From positions 1 to 45,511 of IMG/VR virus record IMGVR_UViG_3300033153_003480: DNA of 45,511 nucleotides. One strand, given 5' to 3'. The notes under the pieces were generated by a model. The model worked only from the letters and a program-made list of their open reading frames with translations. It ran no database searches and was not told where the DNA came from. Position numbers and translations under genes: made by a program. Source of the stretch: a virus. Shown one piece after another: positions 14,175 through 24,200 of the stretch; the first letter of the stretch is position 1, and every line of letters starts with the position of its first letter.

Positions 14175-14639
14175 ATGGTTAACAGATTAGGAATGAACAT
14201 TTCGAAAGTCGCTATGGGGTACAGTGGCGAGGGCGAGACCAAGATAGTGAACCTCCCCTGCTCCGCATCCTTGGCGTTCACGAATCAGGGTGGCAAATGG
14301 GTCGATTATGACGGGAGCAAAGACCTACAGCTTGCGACGAGCGCGTCAACTACGCTTGTTGGTTGGGCGAAGGTTGGTGAGTTCACCGCGTCCTCGACTG
14401 CTGGCGCGACCCGTGTGGACGTTGACCAGTCCCTTGATTCGAGCTACTGGATGAAGGCTGATGCGGCTGTGACGGAGAGTCTCGTACAGAGCATCGCAGG
14501 TCTTACGACCGACGCGGCTGGCAACCAGATCGTTGACGTGACATCGCCTGCTCAAAACACCCTGACCATCATGGAAGTCGATGTTCAGAACCAGCGGGTT
14601 AAAGTACAGAACGTCGCACTCGACACGACCAGCTTGTAG
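14175..14639 (+). CDS. Putative capsid decoration protein (154 aa)
   Basis: The ATG follows AAAGGAGAATAAG. The protein is rich in Ser, Thr, Ala, Val and Gly, with a beta-rich pattern (IVNLPCSASLAFTNQGGKWV; MEVDVQNQRVKVQNVALDT) and little charge. The position just upstream of the capsid gene and this composition fit head-decoration proteins. A minor head protein is the alternative. Confidence 0.6.
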   Translation: MVNRLGMNISKVAMGYSGEGETKIVNLPCSASLAFTNQGGKWVDYDGSKDLQLATSASTTLVGWAKVGEFTASSTAGATRVDVDQSLDSSYWMKADAAVTESLVQSIAGLTTDAAGNQIVDVTSPAQNTLTIMEVDVQNQRVKVQNVALDTTSL

Positions 14640-14666
14640 GATTCCTAATGAAAGGAGGAAGGTAAG

Positions 14667-15650
14667 ATGGTAGCACCGGACACCACTGTAACTGATTTTC
14701 CAGAGGCCATGAAGGCCGATTCATACGAGATGTTTTGGGAGAGATACGATTCGCTCCCGAAAGTCTTTGACAGAATTTACAACGTGAAAAAGACTGACCG
14801 TCTCTACGACAAGTCAACCTCTGCCGTTGGTAGCGGATTGCTTGAAGAGAAGACCGAGACGGGCAATCTAGCTGAGAAGAAACCCATCCAGGGGTTCACC
14901 GTGTTCTCGAAAGTCCGGGAATGGGGCAAGATCATGTCCATATCCCGGTCGATTAAAGACGACACGATGAAACTCGGGAACTTCTTGAAAGACCAGATGC
15001 CGACCATTGGCACCGAGGTCAACGAGACGATGGAGACCTTCTACGCGCTGCCCTTTAATAAAGGGTTTTTGCTCGCAGGCCACACGGTCTTTAACGGTAG
15101 CGTCGATGGTTTGACCGACGCGCAAGACCCGTCAGGGGACAAACTGTACGACTCGACCGTGCTGTTCAATCTCGCGAACAACCTGAGAGCGAGCAAGGGC
15201 GGCGGACAGTACTACAACGGTCACGCACGTCCGTTCTCGATTTCTAACCTGAAGTTCGTTTACACGCACATGACAGTAAACAACAACAGGAAAGAGAACG
15301 ACACGCTGATGCGTATGGTCCCGGACCAGATAATCGCGAGTCCGAACCTGAAGTTCGATATCGACCCGGTATTGTCGTCGCAGGGCGACCCGTCAACGTC
15401 TAACCGCTCGGATAACCCCGTGCAGAACCTCGTTGACAAGATTTACTGGGACTATCTCGATGACACGAACCAGTGGAGCCTGATGAAGGTCAAGACCGAT
15501 ATGGTCGAAGCCCTTATCCGTCAGGAACCTGAGTTCGACATCTTCGAGGATAAGAAGAGCAAGGGTTGGTTCCTCAGTGTCTATCTGCGGTTTGGTTTTT
15601 CGTGGAAGAACTGGAGAGTCATCACGAGTTCGAACGGCACCACTGTTTAG
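14667..15650 (+). CDS. Major capsid protein, HK97 fold
   Basis: The ATG follows AAAGGAGGAAGG. The 327-residue product has features of the HK97 / Mu gpT-like capsid group: VFSKVREWGKIMSISRSIKD (E-loop side), a long backbone-helix region with FLKDQMPTIGTEVNETMETF, and a C-terminal half with LKFVYTHMTVNNNRKENDTL and a final strand KGWFLSVYLRFGFSWKNWRV. It has no N-terminal protease-cut pro-region long enough to hold a scaffold, which agrees with the separate scaffold gene. It should build the shell. Confidence 0.85.
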   Translation: MVAPDTTVTDFPEAMKADSYEMFWERYDSLPKVFDRIYNVKKTDRLYDKSTSAVGSGLLEEKTETGNLAEKKPIQGFTVFSKVREWGKIMSISRSIKDDTMKLGNFLKDQMPTIGTEVNETMETFYALPFNKGFLLAGHTVFNGSVDGLTDAQDPSGDKLYDSTVLFNLANNLRASKGGGQYYNGHARPFSISNLKFVYTHMTVNNNRKENDTLMRMVPDQIIASPNLKFDIDPVLSSQGDPSTSNRSDNPVQNLVDKIYWDYLDDTNQWSLMKVKTDMVEALIRQEPEFDIFEDKKSKGWFLSVYLRFGFSWKNWRVITSSNGTTV

Positions 15651-15659
15651 GCAACTATT

Positions 15660-15691
15660 AAGGCAAGGGGGGTTTCGGCTCCCCGAGCCTT
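15660..15691 (+). terminator. Hairpin after the capsid gene
   Basis: AAGGC (15660-15664) pairs with GCCTT (15687-15691) and GGGG with CCCC inside, around a TTTCGG loop. The tail is TTTAGG rather than a long T run, so it may slow transcription or protect the capsid mRNA end from decay rather than stop all transcription. Confidence 0.5.
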
Positions 15692-15704
15692 TAGGAATAA
15701 TACA

Positions 15705-15983
15705 ATGGCACATGACGATGGATGTAGGGACGCGGCGGGATTCAATACTGTAGAACCGCATGACTACGGCGGTTTTGAGATAGAGGTCTACGGACGGTGC
15801 TACAAGTGCGGAGGCGGACCGAACGAACGCGACGATCCGCTTACGTTTTGGGATAAGCACTGGTGGTGTGACCCGTGCCTCGCGCACTGGCGGGATAGGG
15901 TCAACCCGGATTTAAAGGAGATGGAACGGCGAGACAGGGAGCTGGTCCACTTCCTCAGAAAGATGGACAACATACTAGGGTAA
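15705..15983 (+). CDS. Zinc-ribbon protein in the head operon (92 aa)
   Basis: The ATG at 15705 has an AGGA site. CYKCGGGPNE (near residues 32-41) and CDPC (near 57-60) form a two-knuckle zinc site, followed by a charged helix ending KMDNILG. The place between capsid and tail genes is unusual for a zinc ribbon. The role is unknown. Confidence 0.6.
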   Translation: MAHDDGCRDAAGFNTVEPHDYGGFEIEVYGRCYKCGGGPNERDDPLTFWDKHWWCDPCLAHWRDRVNPDLKEMERRDRELVHFLRKMDNILG

Positions 15984-16000
15984 CACAGGAGGGGTACGAG

Positions 16001-16453
16001 ATGAGCGATAAAGATAGATTTAAAGGAGTCATTGGCGGCATAGGGGTGTTCTTCATGTTGGTCTTAGTTGCGTCGCTCTGCACAGGGTTCAGGCGCATAG
16101 ACAACAGATTCTCTAACGCACCGGCACAAGGATACGTGGATACGGTGGTCGTGACCGTTGACTCAGGCACAGCATCCGGGACGACTACGGTGTCAGGGCT
16201 TGATATGTTTGTGAGCCAGTTCCACTACGCGACCCCCGACCTAAAGGGCGCGGGCACTGCGGAACTGAAGATAATCGACTCAGACGGAAACCATTTGTAC
16301 AAGACCGGGTTCCTCGCGGAGGACAAGAGCAGCCCGGCACACGCACTGACGAAAGACCTGCGTGTCGTTGGCCCGACTTCTTTCAATGTGGCGTGCAACA
16401 CCACACAGGCAACGACACGGACATTTGTCGTGTACTGGTATAACAGATACTAG
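16001..16453 (+). CDS. Membrane-anchored beta-rich protein (150 aa)
   Basis: The ATG follows AGGAGGGGTACGAG. A hydrophobic segment at residues 10-28 (VIGGIGVFFMLVLVASLCTG) acts as an anchor or uncleaved signal, followed by an exported Thr/Ser-rich domain with repeated strands (YVDTVVVTVDSGTASGTTTV). The C-terminal half is also beta-rich. It lies in the virion gene block, next to a secreted adhesin. It could be a surface or host-envelope protein. No family recognised. Confidence 0.6.
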   Translation: MSDKDRFKGVIGGIGVFFMLVLVASLCTGFRRIDNRFSNAPAQGYVDTVVVTVDSGTASGTTTVSGLDMFVSQFHYATPDLKGAGTAELKIIDSDGNHLYKTGFLAEDKSSPAHALTKDLRVVGPTSFNVACNTTQATTRTFVVYWYNRY

Positions 16454-16495
16454 ACTGAAATAAGGGTTGCCGTTATTGCAACATAGGAGCCTAGA

Positions 16496-19400
16496 ATGAA
16501 ATACGTTGTAACATTAATGTTACTGTTGTCACTTATTGTAGCCATAGGTGTCGTTGACGCTGTCGGCAAGTCAGAGATAATCAGCGAACGAGGACGCGGT
16601 AAACGTGTGTGGGACTTGGGCGACAACAAACGAGAGTTTGTTCTCGGACAGGACATCTGTATCCTTGATCCGGACAGTTTGACTTATGTCGTGACCGATG
16701 AGGGCGTTTATGATGTAAAGGATAAGACGAAGAAGAAGAAAGGCAACAAGGGTCGGCTGTACCATAACACGTATGCGGGACTGAGTACGGCAGACACCGA
16801 GGACTATCTGTACAAATGGGAGAGCAGGCTTGGTAACGGCGAGTGGATATCGTTTCAGATACCGGACCGGGACAAGAACATAAAGGTTACGACTGACGGT
16901 AACAAGATAGTCTACGATGACATTTATAACGGAGTATTGCTTGAGATAGAATCAACAGTACGCGGGGTGAAGGAATATGTAATCGCGGAGAACAATCAAG
17001 GCAGAAGTACTCTTGTCGATAAAGGCGAGATAGTCTGGACGTATGTGGTAGGCGATAAGGACGGCGTAGACCCGGCGGCTATTCAGCTTGCTCTCACTTC
17101 TGGTGATAAGGTTATCACGCTAAGCGATAGGAACGGGAAGCTGTTAGGTAACTTCGAAGTCCCTTGGATGCGTGACGACGATAGAAACGAAAACTACCGG
17201 AACGAATATAAACTTACCGATACGACTATCAGTCTTGTCTTAGATACGAGCTGGTTAGATACGGCTTCGGTGCCGATATTGATAGACCCGACATTCTCTC
17301 TTGCGAGAGATACTACCTCAGGCACATTCGCTGTTTCCGTTGACTGTACGATACTAGAAAATGTCCCCACCAAGAACTACGGCGGTCGTGCGTTCAACCA
17401 AGTACAGGAGGCACAGGGGGCATATTCTAACAAGATGTTTATATGGTTTGATCTTTCTCCGTTAAGCGGGTTTACCGTCGATACGGCAGAATTGGAACTG
17501 TGGGTACTTGAGTTGAATTTTGGTGGGATAGCACCATCCCCAATCGACTTTTATAGGATGAAACGAGAGTGGGACGCTGGTAACGCAAATGGAGATATTA
17601 GTTTCGGAGTATCGACATGGGACGACAAATTTCATGCAGACACCCCGTGGTTCGGCGGAACTGCCGGAGGCGATGCCGATGCCGAAGATTACCCGGATTG
17701 GCAGATAGAGAACGACACATGGACATCGTGGGGCGTGAATGACCAAGTAAGCATAAAGCTTGCCGATGATACAACTGCTCCGCTTACTTATACGAACTTC
17801 CAAGCTATGATTGACGGGCAGACAAACAGCAACGGGCCATATACTGATACAGCAGGCACTTCACTAAACACTAACATGGGATGGTTTTTGAAGTATAGAC
17901 TTGATCAGGCGGCGGCTGTAACGGCGAGCGCGAGGTGGGGGGCGAGCAATGGCAACGTACAGGCCCAACGCAGACCTCGTCTAAATGTTGTTGCTACTGC
18001 CGCCGCAACGACACCGGAAACAATCCCATACATAGCAACAGTGAAACCCGATACGTCATCGACATCGGGTAGTGCTACTATATCTGTGGTAGGCGTTAGG
18101 TTCGGTGACAGTCTCGCAGGCGGTACTCGGACTATACGGATAGGCGTGACCACGTTCTCAGCTAACGAGGTAGACACATGGACGAACACGCTGATTATCT
18201 GTACGTCTCCGAAGGTGTCATACTATTCTATAGGCGATACCGATGTCGTTGTCACTAACGATACTGGCATACCTAGCACATCATCTGTCAGCGGCCCGTT
18301 CCTTGCCTATGAGCAACCACCGACAGTACAGTCGATGACGGTATCTTCTACCGCACCGAAGCTGATAGAGATTACGTTTGATACTCAGCCGATGATAAGA
18401 ATGTCAGACTCGACTGGATGGAGCGTGTATCTAAACAACACGGAGGTATCGGCGGGATATTATCTTGACCAAGCAGCGGGGACTATCGCTTTCATCTTGG
18501 GAGAGAACATACGCCCCGGCACTACGGTCAATGTGTTCTATGACGAGAGCGGCACTATAGCAGGCGGCCCACATAGGATATATCTCGACAGGTTCGACTC
18601 GTATGCTGTGGCGAACAATCTCATATGGAACCCCGATACGCCGGGGATAACGTCGATAGTACCAGATACTTCATCTACGAGCGGTTCCGCAACTCTCACG
18701 ATAACCGGTGATTCGTTTGGTCCGACACAGGGCATAGGCGGTGTGACAATAGGCGGCAAGACGGCAGGCATCTTGTCGTGGTCAGCTACGTCAATAGTCT
18801 GTACTTCGCCAAAGGTCAGCCGCAGTTTCTTGGGTGACACCGATGTTATTGTGACTAACGACACCGGGTTCTCTAACCCGACAGGGGACACAATAACGTA
18901 TTGGAACCCGCCCGCGTACTCGTCTGCTGTAGTGAGCGAGACATCACCTGCTATTATTACCGTGACGTTCGACACGGGCCTTATGCGAGTAGATACGGCT
19001 ATAGGGTGGTCGATATCTGTTGATGGGTTAGCGAGGAACGTAGGTGCGTTTGCGTGTGTTCAAGGCACGACTATCAGTCTGACGATTGTCGGCACTGACC
19101 TGACAGCAGATAGCACCATACAGATAAGATATAACGAGTTGTCCGGTACGGCTCTCGGTGGTGGAGGTCGGATACTGCTCGACAGCTTCGACTCGGTGAC
19201 TATCACGAACTCGATACCGTCACAGACAAGGGTCATCAACATAAACCCGACAGCAGGCCCTCTTGCCGGAGGGAATAAGTTTATCATAAGCGGCGACAAC
19301 TTTCTTGATCCTCAGGGCGCGGGTACTTGTACGATAGATGGCGTGGAGTGCTACATCGACACATGGACCAATACGAGGATACAGGGAACGGTGCCAGCCG

Positions 19401-20128
19401 GGGTTGCGCTCGGGTCGGTCGATGTTAGTGTCAGGAACAGCGACGGTATAGTTCAGTCTATTTTTGACGGGTATACATACGACAACGTGCTTTTCCCGGA
19501 GGTGTTCCGCGTCAACCTCGACCACGGGTTCTTCATAGACACACGTATCTTCGACCATTCAGCGTACAATCATCACGGCGATGCGTCCAGCACGACGGTG
19601 TTTGCATGGCCCGGGCTTAGCTTTGACAGCACAGTGCCGAGTTATGTGACGTTCGACAGTCCGGCAATGCTGAACGTGACGACTACGATGACGATTGAGG
19701 TGTGGGTATACCCGGAGGATACCGTCGGTGTTCATGTCGTTATATCCCACGGTAGAGACGCGAACGACGGGGTATACGTTCAGTTGCGCGGCGGCGTGAT
19801 TGATTTCGTGACGAACCGCTCCGGTGATTCGAGGGTTACGAGTTCAACTGCAAGCGTTCAGCCTAACAAGTGGAACCATGTTGTCGTATCCTATGGACTG
19901 CCAACGGCAACCATATTCGTTGACGGTGTGGACCAGACCGCTTCGCAAGGCACACACAAAACGCCACAGAGTTGTAAGGACCGCGAACTATTGCTTGGCG
20001 TAGCGTATGACAAGACCTCGTATCCGTTCGGTGGGAAAATGGGGTCATGGGTGCGGTGGGAGAAGAACACGACAGACCTTGTGGGCGCAAAGAACAGATT
20101 TAACGAGACGAGACGGGGGCTTAAATAA
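16496..20128 (+). CDS. Secreted-type adhesin with DNRLRE-like, IPT/TIG and lectin-like domains (1210 aa)
   Basis: The ATG has an AGGAG site. An N-terminal signal peptide (residues 1-22, MKYVVTLMLLLSLIVAIGVV) is followed by a beta-rich part of about 200 residues. A DNRLRE-like module (about 275-500, with ILENVPTKNYGG) comes next, then IPT/TIG repeats at about 507-605, 715-805 and 908-998. Two Ig-like SwmB-type modules (about 610-710 and 810-905) alternate with them. The C-terminus (about 1000-1210) looks like a LamG/concanavalin-type lectin (MTIEVWVYPEDTVGVHVVIS; PNKWNHVVVSYG). Such proteins bind surfaces or glycans. In the virion block it may be a tail or head fibre, but the signal peptide is odd for a cytoplasmically assembled virion. 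Confidence 0.75.
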   Translation: MKYVVTLMLLLSLIVAIGVVDAVGKSEIISERGRGKRVWDLGDNKREFVLGQDICILDPDSLTYVVTDEGVYDVKDKTKKKKGNKGRLYHNTYAGLSTADTEDYLYKWESRLGNGEWISFQIPDRDKNIKVTTDGNKIVYDDIYNGVLLEIESTVRGVKEYVIAENNQGRSTLVDKGEIVWTYVVGDKDGVDPAAIQLALTSGDKVITLSDRNGKLLGNFEVPWMRDDDRNENYRNEYKLTDTTISLVLDTSWLDTASVPILIDPTFSLARDTTSGTFAVSVDCTILENVPTKNYGGRAFNQVQEAQGAYSNKMFIWFDLSPLSGFTVDTAELELWVLELNFGGIAPSPIDFYRMKREWDAGNANGDISFGVSTWDDKFHADTPWFGGTAGGDADAEDYPDWQIENDTWTSWGVNDQVSIKLADDTTAPLTYTNFQAMIDGQTNSNGPYTDTAGTSLNTNMGWFLKYRLDQAAAVTASARWGASNGNVQAQRRPRLNVVATAAATTPETIPYIATVKPDTSSTSGSATISVVGVRFGDSLAGGTRTIRIGVTTFSANEVDTWTNTLIICTSPKVSYYSIGDTDVVVTNDTGIPSTSSVSGPFLAYEQPPTVQSMTVSSTAPKLIEITFDTQPMIRMSDSTGWSVYLNNTEVSAGYYLDQAAGTIAFILGENIRPGTTVNVFYDESGTIAGGPHRIYLDRFDSYAVANNLIWNPDTPGITSIVPDTSSTSGSATLTITGDSFGPTQGIGGVTIGGKTAGILSWSATSIVCTSPKVSRSFLGDTDVIVTNDTGFSNPTGDTITYWNPPAYSSAVVSETSPAIITVTFDTGLMRVDTAIGWSISVDGLARNVGAFACVQGTTISLTIVGTDLTADSTIQIRYNELSGTALGGGGRILLDSFDSVTITNSIPSQTRVININPTAGPLAGGNKFIISGDNFLDPQGAGTCTIDGVECYIDTWTNTRIQGTVPAGVALGSVDVSVRNSDGIVQSIFDGYTYDNVLFPEVFRVNLDHGFFIDTRIFDHSAYNHHGDASSTTVFAWPGLSFDSTVPSYVTFDSPAMLNVTTTMTIEVWVYPEDTVGVHVVISHGRDANDGVYVQLRGGVIDFVTNRSGDSRVTSSTASVQPNKWNHVVVSYGLPTATIFVDGVDQTASQGTHKTPQSCKDRELLLGVAYDKTSYPFGGKMGSWVRWEKNTTDLVGAKNRFNETRRGLK

Positions 20129-21240
20129 TGGCTAGGACTTTCTTTGAGTGGCAGAAGAGCGCGTTCGCAAAGTTCGGACTCAACCTTGATGAAGACAACT
20201 TCACGACCGATAAGGGTCGCATACTTGCGCTCAACCAACTGAAAGAGGCGTGCAATAACACGCTCAAAGATATCTACCTTCAGCAGTTGTCGTGGATGAG
20301 GCGTGACGGGCGGTTGAGCATCCGGGCGACCCATACTGACGGAACGATATCTATTACGCAGTTCACGCGCACTATCACAGGTGTCGGGTCTAACTTTACC
20401 CGCAAGATGGCGGGGCAGAAGATAGTCATAGAGACAAAGGCTTACCGGGTGCGGACGTACATATCAACGACAGAGTTGACGCTTGACACTGAGTATGTCG
20501 GCACGACCGTAGCGGATGTCACGTATGCCCTCCATTTTGACACGCTTGACACTCCGTCAGACTTCGCCACGTTCATCGTCGCAAAGAACGCGACCCCGAA
20601 GATAACGTATTTCTTTGATGATGACTTGCTGCTTACGACTTCCACGGCTTCAAGTACGCCGGTCGATATACAGATGATAGGGATACGCAGAACCCCGCAC
20701 TTCCAAAACAGCACCACGAACGGTACGGTAGCCGCGACAGCCGATAGCGCAACACTCACGTTCTCTATCGCGTTCGTTACCACTGACGTAGAGATAGGCA
20801 TGTATATTAAGGTGGGTACGCACGGACGGCTATATGAGATTATAGATGTCAACATAGGGGCGCAGACATGCACGATCGAGAAAGGGTTTGGCGGCACTAC
20901 CGGAGCGACTTCGACGTTCATGGTACAACCCCCTGGGCTTCAACAGATACGGTTTGAGACCGCGCCAACTCTTGCAGCGCTTATACCGTACACGTACCGT
21001 CCGACGTTCGTGAGGCTTGAGGATGATGACGAGATGGTCCCGGTTACGTCCGACGCTGACGAGACTGCGCTGAACGGCGCTATATACAGATGGTCGAAGA
21101 TAAAGAACCGCCCGTGGAAACGCGACGCGCAACAGGACTACGAGGACAGCTTGGCGGCTCTTGGTTCCATAAAAAACGAGAGTGAGCAGGAGACGATGCC
21201 TCCTGACTTGTTCTTCCAGACGGAGCAGTTCACTGGCTAA
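20128..21240 (+). CDS. Tail adaptor / head-tail connector protein (370 aa)
   Basis: The start overlaps the upstream stop as TAATG. The N-terminal helical part (KGRILALNQLKEACNNTLKD) and C-terminal helical part (DDDEMVPVTSDADETALNGA) flank a central beta-rich domain with FTRTITGVGSNFTRKMAGQK. This layout, directly before the nozzle gene, fits a short-tail adaptor ring of the P22 gp4 or T7 gp11 functional class, with a beta insertion of about 150 residues. Homology to either is not claimed. Confidence 0.65.
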   Translation: MARTFFEWQKSAFAKFGLNLDEDNFTTDKGRILALNQLKEACNNTLKDIYLQQLSWMRRDGRLSIRATHTDGTISITQFTRTITGVGSNFTRKMAGQKIVIETKAYRVRTYISTTELTLDTEYVGTTVADVTYALHFDTLDTPSDFATFIVAKNATPKITYFFDDDLLLTTSTASSTPVDIQMIGIRRTPHFQNSTTNGTVAATADSATLTFSIAFVTTDVEIGMYIKVGTHGRLYEIIDVNIGAQTCTIEKGFGGTTGATSTFMVQPPGLQQIRFETAPTLAALIPYTYRPTFVRLEDDDEMVPVTSDADETALNGAIYRWSKIKNRPWKRDAQQDYEDSLAALGSIKNESEQETMPPDLFFQTEQFTG

Positions 21241-24200
21241 TCAACCGCTTAAAGTATTCGAAGGTATGCACACTGTCGGGGATTTGAAAGACCACCCGAT
21301 GAACAGTTGCTATGAACAACAGAACATGTGGATTCGTAGCGGCAGGTTTGTCACGAGGGAAGGTCTGACAAAATACAACACGACTGTTTACAAGGGCGAG
21401 ATAAACCTCGTTCATCTGCTTAGGAACCCGGTCACGGGGAACAAGGTGATAGTGGCGTATGCCGACAAACTTGATTTGGATTTGAGTACCACGGCATTAA
21501 GGGCGATCAGCACGGCGCAAGAACTTCAGGACGTGAACAACAATCTCACTGCCAGCTATTATCTTACGAACAACATAGACATGAGTGGATTCGGCGCGTT
21601 CACTCCGATAGGACCGACCGCAGGCGCCACATTCAAAGGTTCTATAGATGGGCGTGGTTACACCATAGACAAATTGACGGTGACTCGCGGTGCTACGCAG
21701 TATAACGGCCTTGTCGGATATACAGATACAGCATCATTCAGAAACTTGTTTTTTACTGACTTGCAAGTCACCGGTGCAGACAATACTGCTGGTATAGTAG
21801 GCTTTCTCTCTTACGGCGAAATCTTGAATTGTCACATCCAAAGTATGACCGCCACAGGTGTTTCTGGCAACAACACTGTCGGCGCTATCTTTGCTCAATC
21901 TGCTAACGATTGTCTCGTATGGAAGTGTTCGGCAAAAGGATACGTTGAATCGTCTGCGGGCGGCGGCGACATCGGGGGCGCATACGGGATACATGCCGCA
22001 GGCATTGTAAGCGAGTGCTATTTCGACGGCACTGCTAACGGAGTAACGCCAGATGTATTCAGCGCAGGACTGAGGGTTGGTGGCTTCGGTGGCAATCAAG
22101 GCGCAGGCGGTACGACAAGAAATTGTTGGGTGGCGGCGAAGGTACAGGGGGCCAGCGAAGATGCTTTCATACAGTCAGACGCAGGCACAAGTTCAGGCAA
22201 CTACGCCGATTCCGATATAGACACGACGGGGAGCTTCACCGGTGCGACGGCGAGAACTTCGGTGCAAATGACACAAGAGGCCTTGTTCGCCAACTGGGAC
22301 TTCGAGAACATATGGACTACTTCGAGCGATACTACATACCCGAGATTTCAGAGAACATATACAGGCCCGAAGATGAGCGCGGCGAACCTAAAACGTCATT
22401 CGGTCTTGGTAGACGGCATTAGGGGCAATCAGACGACTGACGGTCTCACAGCCGAAGAGAACTTGAGCATAGTCGCTCCGGTTGCCGCGTGTGGCACTGC
22501 ACAAAAGGCTGGCGGTAGTCTTACAGCTCTCGGTGTGTATAAATTCGCCTACGAATATTACAACAAAGACAGAGGTCAGCCTAGTGCGATGTCGCCGGAG
22601 TCGTCAGTGGTTACGCTTGCCGGAGGGAACAACCAAGTCACTATTACAATACCGACAAACACCGCACTCGACAAACAGGTGACTCACGCAAGGGTATATA
22701 CGACAGACACGAGTGGTGCAATCTTCTATCAAGAGGCATCTGAGATAGTTGCTTATACTGGTACGGCGGTAACGATAGACATAAGTTCCGCAGACTCGGC
22801 AAGACAGATTCCAATGGGAGAACTCGACGGGGACAACGACTTTCTTAACAACCTAGACGTTCATAAGAGGGCGATACCGTACAAGCATTGCCTTGAACAT
22901 AAGAACCGCATGTGGTTATGGGGAGGCGAGAGGTTCACAGACGGGACTGCTGCTGTGACAAAGGCAAGCGATACTGTGACATTTCTCGATGCTGTTATAA
23001 ACGAAGGCATAGAGGGCATGTTCTTTCAGGTAGATGGCGACCCGACGCGGTATGTCATAGAGTCCCGTGATTTCCCGTGGCAGATAACGCTCACCGAGAA
23101 TTACGCGTGGACGACTGATGCAACGGCTGGGTACACGATCTATGGCGAAGAGTCAACGCTCAGACATTCATACGTAGGGACTGACGGTACACCGTATCCG
23201 GGGAGCTACCCGGACTCATACAAGGACGACTTGGCGAAAGATAGCGGGTTCAAGGCTCAAGGGCTTGCTGTGGCGGGACAAAACCTTATCGCATTCAATG
23301 GGGCGCAGCATTATAGAATATCAGGTACAGACCATGCGAGCTTCGCGCCGTATTTCGTTGCAAGCACAGGAAGCTGTAGCGGTTACACTGTCGTATCCGA
23401 CGGAGACGGAAACGTTATCTGGTGTGCTGGCAAAGATGGATGTTTTATATCCAATGGGTTTGGTGAACCAAGTAGCCTTACAGAAACGAGCATAGGCAAC
23501 ATATTTAACGGAGACGATAATCCGCCGTTCAGTTTCACGGAGGCAGACTTTGGGGAGCTACATGCAGTTTGGGACGATAGAAACAAACGCTACCATCTGT
23601 ACGATAACGCAGGTAGGGGCGTGATATATGATTTCAAGAAAAACCCGGCAACAGGCCGCGAGACGGGATGGACGACATACTACGGTATCAAAGCGCGGTG
23701 TAGTGGTGTCATCGAGGTCAGCGGTATAGAGCGTGTGGCGATAGGTGATAACGGTGGTGATGAGATAACAGGGATACGTAAGGGGTATGTCAATTACTAT
23801 GACCCGACAGCGACGAATGACGGAGCCGCAACATACGGCAGGCAAGGAAGTATTACCAATCCGAACGCTTTGAGTTTTCGATACGCTAGTGGCACTGTAG
23901 ACGAGGTTATGGAGGGTACGCATTGTGTTGTTATTTCAGACCCGACTGCACCGGCGGCAGTTGGTCAAGTTAGGCGAATCGATTCTGTTGGCGTTGTTTC
24001 AAGAACAATGAACATTGATGTTAAGTGGACAACCGATCCATCTGTTGATGCTATAATAGGCACTGGCAACATAATAAACTATCGTGAGAGCAACTGGACT
24101 GACCTCGGCACTCGCGTATTCAAAGACATTGATGTCATAGAAGTGAACTACGACACGAAGACATATGACGCAACGCTGGAATACCGGAAGGACTACGATG

